Made by a program: the position numbers and the translations under genes | Source: Impatiens glandulifera | Taxonomy: Eukaryota; Streptophyta; Magnoliopsida; Ericales; Balsaminaceae | Assembly: GCF_907164915.1 (NCBI RefSeq) | Contig: NC_061867.1 | Span: 35,833,751 to 35,897,750 of the forward strand | Length of the DNA: 64,000 bases | Reading direction: 5' to 3' | Notes under the pieces: model-generated | The model's input: only the letters and a program-made list of their open reading frames with translations | Databases searched by the model: none | Told to the model about the DNA's origin: nothing | Part shown: piece after piece, positions 57,718-64,000 of the stretch | How positions within the stretch are numbered: position 1 is the stretch's first letter | Layout of the letters: each line of letters opens with the position of its first letter

Positions 57718-59538
57718 ATGGAAGTATCCGATAAAAGCTGGATGACCTTACGTCGAGATCATCCAAATTACGAGGAAGGTGTTGACAAATTCCTCGAGTA
57801 TGCTGTTAGGAATACATCCCGACAAACCGTGAAATTTCCCTGCGTGAAATGCTTGAACACGCCATTTATGGAAATAGACGAAGTGAACACTCACCTCATC
57901 ATTTATGGAATAAATGTTCATTATGAGTATTGGTATTTTCATGGAGAAAAGAGACGTACTACTCAAGTGGTTAATGACGATGTCGATGAAGATGCCGATG
58001 ACTTCGATGATGATGATGATGATGATGATCAGTCGGAGGATGCCGTGCCGCAATTCAACGATGCGAGACCGGAGATGAATAATACAGTTAATGAAGAGGT
58101 CAACGAAGAACGTTATATGCACGGATTTATAAACGATATGTTCCCCAACGTTAATGACGTCCCGAGCAACGATGAACCAGTCGAAGATGCGCATAGATTT
58201 TATAAATTGCTTGATGATTGCAAACGGCCATTGTATGAAGGTGCTCGAATAACGAAATCAGCGGCACTACTGAAACCACTTCACATAAAAAATGTATGTC
58301 AATGGACGAATTCTTCGTTCGATATGTTGCTGCGTGTGCTTAAAGACTACATATTACCGAGTGACGCTCAATTGCCAAACTCATACTACGAAAGTAAAAA
58401 ATTCATTACTGATATCGGGCTTAAATATGACAAGATAGACGCATGTAAGAACAACTGTATGCTATTTTGGAAGGACGACTTATATGAAGATTATTGCAGA
58501 GTTTGCGGTCTTTCAAGATGGAAAGTCGACCAAACAAGTGGGACAGTTCGGGAGAAGCAAAATGGAAAATTCATTCCAAAAAAGTTGTTGAGATATTTCC
58601 CTTTAATACCAAGACTGCAAAGACTATACATGTCGACAAAAACGGCTCCAATGATGAGATGGCATAAAGAAGGAAGAGTTGATAGTGATACGTTGAGACA
58701 CCCCGCTGATTCCTTAACTTGGAAGACGTTTGATGAAAATTATACAGATTTTGCTTCAGAATCTCGAAACGTAAGACTGGGTTTATCAAGCGATGGGTTT
58801 CAGCCATTTGCAAATGGGAAAAAATCATACAGTGTTTGGCCGGTTATTCTCGTTCCTTATAATGTGTCACTCACGACTTGCATGGATTCTAGCAATTTCA
58901 TTTTATCTATGTTAATTCCGGGTCCAAAGAGTCCGGGAGATGCAATTGACATATTTCTCCAGCCATTGATCGAAGAGTTGCATGAACTGTGGCAAACATG
59001 TGTGAAAACGTTTGATGCACACACCTCGCAATACTTTAACATGCGAGCGACGTTGTTGTGGACCATTAACGACTTTCCCGCATACGCGAATTTATCAGGT
59101 TGGAGTACGAAAGGTAAATTCCCTTGTCCTTGTTGTAACAACGACACGGTATCTCTTCGATTGGTTCATGGTTCAAAACAATGTTACTTGGGTCATAGAC
59201 GTTTCCTTCCACCGAAGCACAAATACAGAAGGGATAAAGAGTTGTTTGATGGTCGAACTGATTATAGAGAACCCCCTAGATTGTTAACGGGGCAAGAAAG
59301 TTACGAGCAAGCACGAGACCTAGAAGACATAATTCTTAGTGCGGAGAAGAGGGATGAAGAAAGAAGGCACAAAATGGAAGAAATGGAAGCGGAAAAGGAA
59401 GAAATGGTGACAAGAATGGAGAGGGAGAAGTTAGAGATTAACGAGAGAATGGAGAGGGAGAAGTTAGAGATGAACGCAAGAATGGAGAGAATAGAATTGT
59501 TTATGAGGCAACAACCACCTCCTCCCCCCACAAGCTAA
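57718..59538 (+). CDS. truncated TNP2-type CACTA transposase with coiled-coil tail (606 aa)
   Basis: Residues 5-80 are the transposase-associated domain (DKSWMTLRRDHPNYEEGVDK, CVKCLN with Cys pair). An acidic run of Asp at about 98-112 follows. Residues about 183-525 match the N-terminal part of the TNP2 transposase domain (Transposase_21): MRWHKEGRVDSDTLRHPADS, LSSDGFQPFA with Asp359, SPGDAIDIFLQPLIEELHEL with Asp408/411, and GKFPCPCCNND. After PPRLLTGQE the family normally continues for several hundred residues; here the protein passes into a heptad-rich coiled coil (about 545-597, with RMEREKLE repeated) and a Pro tail PPPPPTS. The single long frame is uninterrupted, and there is a plausible spliced leader. 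DNA binding and oligomerisation may remain; complete catalysis is doubtful. It could act as a repressor or as one part of a split system. Confidence 0.88.
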   Translation: MEVSDKSWMTLRRDHPNYEEGVDKFLEYAVRNTSRQTVKFPCVKCLNTPFMEIDEVNTHLIIYGINVHYEYWYFHGEKRRTTQVVNDDVDEDADDFDDDDDDDDQSEDAVPQFNDARPEMNNTVNEEVNEERYMHGFINDMFPNVNDVPSNDEPVEDAHRFYKLLDDCKRPLYEGARITKSAALLKPLHIKNVCQWTNSSFDMLLRVLKDYILPSDAQLPNSYYESKKFITDIGLKYDKIDACKNNCMLFWKDDLYEDYCRVCGLSRWKVDQTSGTVREKQNGKFIPKKLLRYFPLIPRLQRLYMSTKTAPMMRWHKEGRVDSDTLRHPADSLTWKTFDENYTDFASESRNVRLGLSSDGFQPFANGKKSYSVWPVILVPYNVSLTTCMDSSNFILSMLIPGPKSPGDAIDIFLQPLIEELHELWQTCVKTFDAHTSQYFNMRATLLWTINDFPAYANLSGWSTKGKFPCPCCNNDTVSLRLVHGSKQCYLGHRRFLPPKHKYRRDKELFDGRTDYREPPRLLTGQESYEQARDLEDIILSAEKRDEERRHKMEEMEAEKEEMVTRMEREKLEINERMEREKLEMNARMERIELFMRQQPPPPPTS

Positions 59539-59759
59539 GGTTGTTTCGATTATGAACATGTTTTCATTAGTAGTTGAATTTATAACAGATTGTTCGGAAT
59601 ATTAGTTTGGTTTCGAATTTTGTAATGTTAATGATCAATTAATGTGATCGTTTAATGTATGTTGCATTTCTTTTATCATTGATATATTGGTTTGGCTGAA
59701 CAGGTTTTGGTTGCGAGCAAAATAATCCGCACGTTTTTAAAAATTTACGGGAAAAAACC

Positions 59760-60420
59760 AAAAGTAATATTGAAATCTCTCGATTTTTCTTCAAATGGAA
59801 AAACCGAGAGATATTAGAAAACTCTCGGTTTTTACCCAAAGAGAAAACCGAGAGTTATATGACAAACCCTCGGTTTTTACCCAAAAGAGGAAAACCGAGA
59901 GTTATATGAAAACTTTCGGTTTTCCTCTTCGGGTAAAAACCGAGAGTTTTCTAATAACTCTCGGTTTTCTCAATTTGAAGAAAAACCGAGAGTTATTACA
60001 AAACTCTCGCTTTTCTTCAAAAGGAGAAAACCGAGAGTTATTAGAAAACTCTCGGTTTTTACCCGAAGAGGAAAACCGAAAGTTAAATCAAAACTCTCGG
60101 TTTTTCCACAAAGAGAAAAACCGAAAGTTATTTGTAAAACCCTCGGTTTTTCCACAAAGAGAAAAACCGAAAGTTATTTCTAAAACCCTCGGTTTTTCCA
60201 CAAAGAGAAAAACCGAAAGGTATTTGTAAAACCCTCGGTTTTTCCATAAAGAGAAAAACCGAAAGTTTTCATATAACTCTCGGTTTTTCTCTTTGTGGAA
60301 AAACCGAGAGAGTCAATACCGAGGGATGGCGAGAGTTACTAAAACCTTCGGTTAGGGGTTTTTACCGAAAGTTATAGGGCCAAAACCGAGAGTTTTTACT
60401 CTCGGTTTTGACCCCTTTTT
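59760..60420. repeat. right subterminal palindrome cluster of the CACTA element
   Basis: At least ten inverted pairs of AACCGAGAG/CTCTCGGTT or AACCGAAAG, separated by GGAAAAACCGAGAG-type linkers about 60 bp apart (59800-60300). The GAGAG and GAAAG forms dominate here, while the left and central arrays use GAAGG. The apparent ORFs in this region are products of the repeat. Confidence 0.85.
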
Positions 60421-60649
60421 CACCAGTGATTTGAGCATGATTATCACCGATCTAATGATTCGAATTGAATATGGCATGATAATGATTTTATCCTATTAGC
60501 ATGTTAGAAATATATTAATGTGAATATTTAATAAATATGTTATAATACTTAAAATGTGACTAAATGGTTATGTGGTTTTGATAACATTTTCTATTGGCTC
60601 AGATTGAGTAGAGTAGTTATATGGGCAATGGGCTCAACATGAAAATGGG

Positions 60650-61955
60650 TGTGGGATTAACTATATACATGAAATAGATGGTGATTGTTTTGGGATTTGA
60701 GTGCAAGGGAGATCAACTTCTATCTCAACAGAGTTTGGAATAATTGTTAGTGTATTAATCTCATTTTGCGTTGAATTTGATTTGGGGAGTGACATTGGGA
60801 AGACCGTTTCATTAAAAGTGACATGTTGACATATGAAGAACTGAGTTGTTGAAATATGTAAACATTTATATATCCTTTGTGAGAAGCGCTATAACCAAGA
60901 AATAAATATTGAACTGATCTGAAATCTAGTTTGTGTTGATTATATGATCATCTAAGAGGGTAACATGCACAACCGAAAGTTTTTAGTATTGTATAATCAA
61001 GTAGTTTATTGACTGAAGCTTCAAATGGAGATTTATTCTCTAAGATTTGTGTCGGTAGTCTATTGATCAAATATGTGACGGTAAGAAAAGTTTCAACCCA
61101 ATATGTGTACAGTAACTTTGTATGAGCAAGTAAGGTTAGAATTGTTTCAGTTAGATGACTAATTTTTCTTTCAGCGTCACTATTTTACTCATCGATGTGT
61201 GTGCAAGAGAGTCGGTGTTGTATACCATGTAGATCTATAATTGATTTAAGATTACGATATTCTCCTCCCTAGTCTATTTGTAGAATTTTAATTTTCTGTT
61301 AAAATTATTTTCAACTTAATTTTTGAATTTGGTAAAAATACATTCAAGACATCTAATTTTTATGTAAGCGGATATAACTCTAAATCAATTATAATCATCC
61401 ACAAACAAATAAATTATCGATAACCATCTGAAGAAGCAGCTGTGGTGAGTCTCTAAACATAAGAATGTACCAAATCAAGAGAGGCATGAGTTCGTGAATA
61501 AGAAATTGGAAATAAAGTTTGTGAGATTTTCCAATGTTACACGATTTACAAATTGAGAAATTGTTTTTACCTAATATCGGTAGTTTAAACGAGAAATGAT
61601 AAAAGATGGTGTTACTGAAGTGAGATGACACAAACAATGATGCCATGTATTAACATTAGAGCATTTTGAATTAAAAACTTCTTAATTCCTTACATTGTTA
61701 TGTAAATTGTCAAGACAATTTATACCTCCTCTAAGTGATCCTCTTTGAAGCTCAACCTTTGAAACCCGATCCTTCACAACGCGGAATGTAGAATGAAATT
61801 CAAAAAAGACATTGTTGTCAGTTGTAAAGAGAGTTACACTTACTAATTTTTTGAAATATCTGGTACATGAAAAATATTTTGAAGATGTAGTTGCCTTTGT
61901 ATGCTCGGAATAGTTGAGTTGTCAAAAATTAGCTTTAAAGATACACATGTCATTA
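60650..61955 (-). pseudogene. copia-4 GAG-pre-integrase and integrase
   Basis: From high to low coordinates: TTDNNVFFEFHSTFRVVKDR (about 61790), NTWHHCLCHLTSV-like GAG-pre-integrase, SCNIGKSHKLYFQF (61540-61500), the core with KIKILQID and GGEYRNLKSIIDLHGIQH (about 61290-61210, with second catalytic Asp), SDAERKI (the third catalytic Glu region), and FGCACYPL, HKLDFRS, FLGYSASHKGY (about 60960-60880). Frames are broken by about ten lesions. Confidence 0.8.
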
Positions 61956-61959
61956 CCCA

Positions 61960-62167
61960 TGTTAGAATAAAGAAAAGAGTTTGTATTAGAATGTTATATA
62001 TTGAATTACATAGGTTATGTCTATTATATAGACATTAAATTGAGCTTATAAGTAAACTAATATAATATAATATAATAATGATATAATATAATATAATTAA
62101 CTAATGATATTATCACAATTTATAATATTGTGATAATATCTTATATATATTATATTATATTCTACCA
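61960..62167 (-). repeat. TRIM 3' LTR (208 bp)
   Basis: Direct repeat of 62814-63002 with about 20 extra AT-rich bases. Contains a perfect hairpin (62106-62140) with 14-bp arms GATATTATCACAAT and a 7-nt loop. Confidence 0.9.
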
Positions 62168-62813
62168 TCTCTCCTCAAACTCAAGATGGAAAACATTTGA
62201 ACAACTTCAGGTTAAAGACGAGATGATGAAGTTGATGTTGTATTCTTCAAGTTTCAAAAACTCGTGAGCTCCATTCAGTTAAAGGATGATAGTGTGTTGA
62301 CACATAAACCAACGAACCACGGGAATAGAATGCTGGGATGAAACAACAACCGAATGAACGCCAAAGTTATTCGTGAGTCTCAAAATTCATCCAACGACGG
62401 GATGACAGTGTGTTGCATTAAAGAAAACCAGCGAAAATGCATGTAGAATCCTGTGGGAATAGAATGTTGGGGTGAAACAACACCTATAAAACTCATTCTA
62501 ACGAGAGAATGACAGTGTGTTGACTAAACAACCAGTAAAAGAGCACATATGATTGGATTAACACCAATAAAAATATGACATTAACTACTGGAATAAAGCA
62601 ACAACTGAAAATAAACTCAGAGAATATGATTGACGAAGAAAGTAAGAACATCAGCATAATTATTTGAAAGAAGAAAATATTATTAAGAGATAATAATAAT
62701 AATTAATAAAGTATTATTACAGCCCTCCATCAATGGCTAACATAACCATTGATGGAGGCAGCGGAAGGCTATCATTTGATTGACTCAAGAACAATAAGAA
62801 GGCTCTGATACTA

Positions 62814-63002
62814 TGTTAGAATAAAGAAAAGAGTTTGTATTAGAATGTTATATATTGAATTACATAGGTTATGTCTATTATATAGATATAAAATTGAGCT
62901 TATAAGGAATCTAATATAATATAATATAATTAACTAATGATATTATCACAATTTATAATATTGTGATAATATCTTACATATATATTATATTATATTCTAA
63001 CA
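62814..63002 (-). repeat. TRIM 5' LTR (189 bp)
   Basis: Same sequence and same hairpin (62939-62973). Followed on the minus strand by the primer site TAGTATCAGAGCC. Confidence 0.9.
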
Positions 63003-63639
63003 ACCCACTTTAATATATTGGTCACCTATATAAGGAGTGTGAGTTTGAAGTTTATATAAATGTGATGTAATACCATGCCAAATCTGATTTATAAGGAGGA
63101 GAAGCCATCATAATTATTGGAGAATATTGTTTCTTATTATAAACTGATAATAATCCTTCATTTGATTCCCATTTTTAATGCAGATCTGATAGAAAATATG
63201 TGCTCGACAACTGACGCTAGTTTGTCATAATCTATTGCAAGTGGTGCATTTAGAATGATTACCGCTAATTATGATTTGCATTTAGAGCAATCTTGTTTAA
63301 AGAATATCTACAACCGTTAGAATAATCACATTTTAATCTATTAAAGTTACTATATTTTTCTACTTTTTTAGAAAAATATGATTAATATAAACTTGAAGTT
63401 CTACAACCTTCATTTTGCCGATAATTCTATTTTCCTTGTTAATTTATTTTATATATGATGTTAGCGGTAATTTCTCTTATTGGAGGTGAAGAAAGAAGGC
63501 GTTGTTCGTGCGTAAGAAGAAGTCCCGTAATTCGTTGGTGCTTACGGATTCTTGTCATATGGAGACCGCAACAACGATTGATAAAAATTATGATCTCAAA
63601 CCTCTAAGAAAATAAAGAACAAGATCAAGATCTGTAATT

Positions 63640-64000
63640 TTATACCAGCCGTAGCCGATGCATAAGTTTTCGATTTCATCTTCTGAAGGTATTCTTGAAC
63701 ACTTGAGTTACCTTTTTTGAAAGTTTGGATTTGAAGTCTCAATTGCATTAATCGAAACATATTTTGATTAGAGAAAATTTCTTTTAGTACTTCCCAAAAT
63801 TTGCTTACTGTACCATTAATATCTGCAATGACTTGTGTGAAAATAATTTCGGTAAAAATTGAGATTAACCAACCTTGAATTTTTGAATCTTGAATTTATC
63901 ATTCTTTAAATTTTGGATTCTTTATTGTTTTTATTGTCTCATATTTATCGGTGATATTAATTATAATTGATGGAGGATTTTCTTCTCCATTAATATGTTG
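63640..64000 (-). pseudogene. copia-4 gag fragment
   Basis: Blocks NQNMFRLMQLRLQIQTFKKG, SSVQEYLQKMKS and AGIKLQ match the UBN2-type gag (NxxRxMQLRxQLxxxKKGxxSVxEYLxKMKS). The N-terminus lies outside the window and the frame breaks after about 120 codons. Confidence 0.8.

Larger units (their letters stand above)
52964..60428 (+). mobile_element. CACTA (En/Spm-like) DNA transposon, 7.5 kb, probably non-autonomous
   Basis: Left end CACTAGTAAAAAAAGG; right end, read inward, CACTGGTGAAAAAGGGG. Target duplication ATT at 52961-52963 and 60429-60431, the 3-bp duplication of CACTA elements. Subterminal and internal clusters of CCGAAGG/CCGAGAG palindromes occur, along with two coding units (53712-54005 and 57718-59538) with promoter-like and splice-like signals. 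The transposase is cut short, so autonomy is doubtful. Frames are intact and ends well kept, so the insertion is fairly young. Confidence 0.92.
61960..63002 (-). mobile_element. TRIM (terminal-repeat retrotransposon in miniature), complete
   Basis: LTRs at 61960-62167 and 62814-63002 begin TGTTAGAATATAATAT (TGGTAGAAT in the left one) on the minus strand and end CTAACA. Primer site TAGTATCAGAGCC (62813-62801) next to the right LTR; purine tract TTGAGGAGAGA (62178-62168) next to the left LTR. Perfect target duplication ACCCA at 61955-61959 and 63003-63007. The interior of 646 bp has no ORF. It interrupts the copia-4 protease region just after a KVG codon run. Confidence 0.93.
60429..64000 (-). 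mobile_element. copia-4: Ty1/copia relic, extending past the right edge
   Basis: On the minus strand from the right edge: gag, protease start, (TRIM insertion), protease end/GAG-pre-integrase, integrase core and integrase C-terminus, decaying toward 60450 where the CACTA element lies. No LTR in the window. Many stops. Confidence 0.82.

Noticed and set aside
57748..58194. 148-codon minus-strand ORF
   Set aside because: Antisense shadow of the transposase; its Ile run mirrors the Asp run of the real protein.
59795..60229. 144-codon ORF on the plus strand
   Set aside because: Made of translated palindrome repeats (KPR/FST runs); open only because the repeat unit lacks stops.

Overview
This window is AT-rich nuclear DNA from a flowering plant, almost certainly a eudicot. 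Nearly all recognisable content is transposable elements, most of them broken and nested in one another. One ordinary host gene is visible: a three-exon R2R3-MYB transcription factor of subgroup 20 on the minus strand (20956-22102). The ORF carried inside one retrotransposon LTR family resembles, from memory, a protein family abundant in annotations of Dorcoceras and related Lamiales. That makes Lamiales a reasonable but unproven guess.

Left part (1-14031). A minus-strand Ty1/copia pol relic runs off the left edge. It is followed by a long composite: a plus-strand copia element (copia-1, LTRs at 3272-4119 and 12167-14031) whose integrase/RT section is replaced by the 3' half of a second copia (copia-2, about 5680-11200). 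Copia-2 ends in an exceptionally long LTR (about 3.5 kb) that holds its own TATA box, a 255-codon ORF and an array of short palindromes. The copia-1 3' LTR is itself interrupted by a Helitron and carries a 58-bp triplication.

Middle (14032-35000). AT-rich intergenic DNA holds the MYB gene, a CACTA-end remnant, a TRIM relic, Tourist-like MITEs (one with a second MITE inside it), a GC-rich LTR-like island, and a second, inverted copy of the ORF-bearing LTR (30951-34328) abutting a PIF/Harbinger transposase fragment.

Right part (35000-64000). In order: a decayed plant LINE (35001-40679); a tRNA-derived SINE-like tandem pair; a small gag-only Ty3/gypsy-like element with both LTRs (41309-43618); a Helitron with a multiplied 5' module (about 43670-50055), into which an internally deleted copia (copia-3, 44475-49253) has inserted; a 7.5-kb CACTA element with a 3-bp target duplication (52964-60428); and a minus-strand copia (copia-4) that contains a complete 1.04-kb TRIM with a perfect 5-bp target duplication (61960-63002).

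The most unusual structures are (i) the ORF- and palindrome-bearing giant copia LTRs, (ii) a tRNA-Asp-like sequence inside both LTRs of copia-3, and (iii) the CACTA element, whose TNP2-type transposase is cut short and ends in a coiled coil like that of its small companion protein, and whose interior holds an 83-bp array of palindromes.
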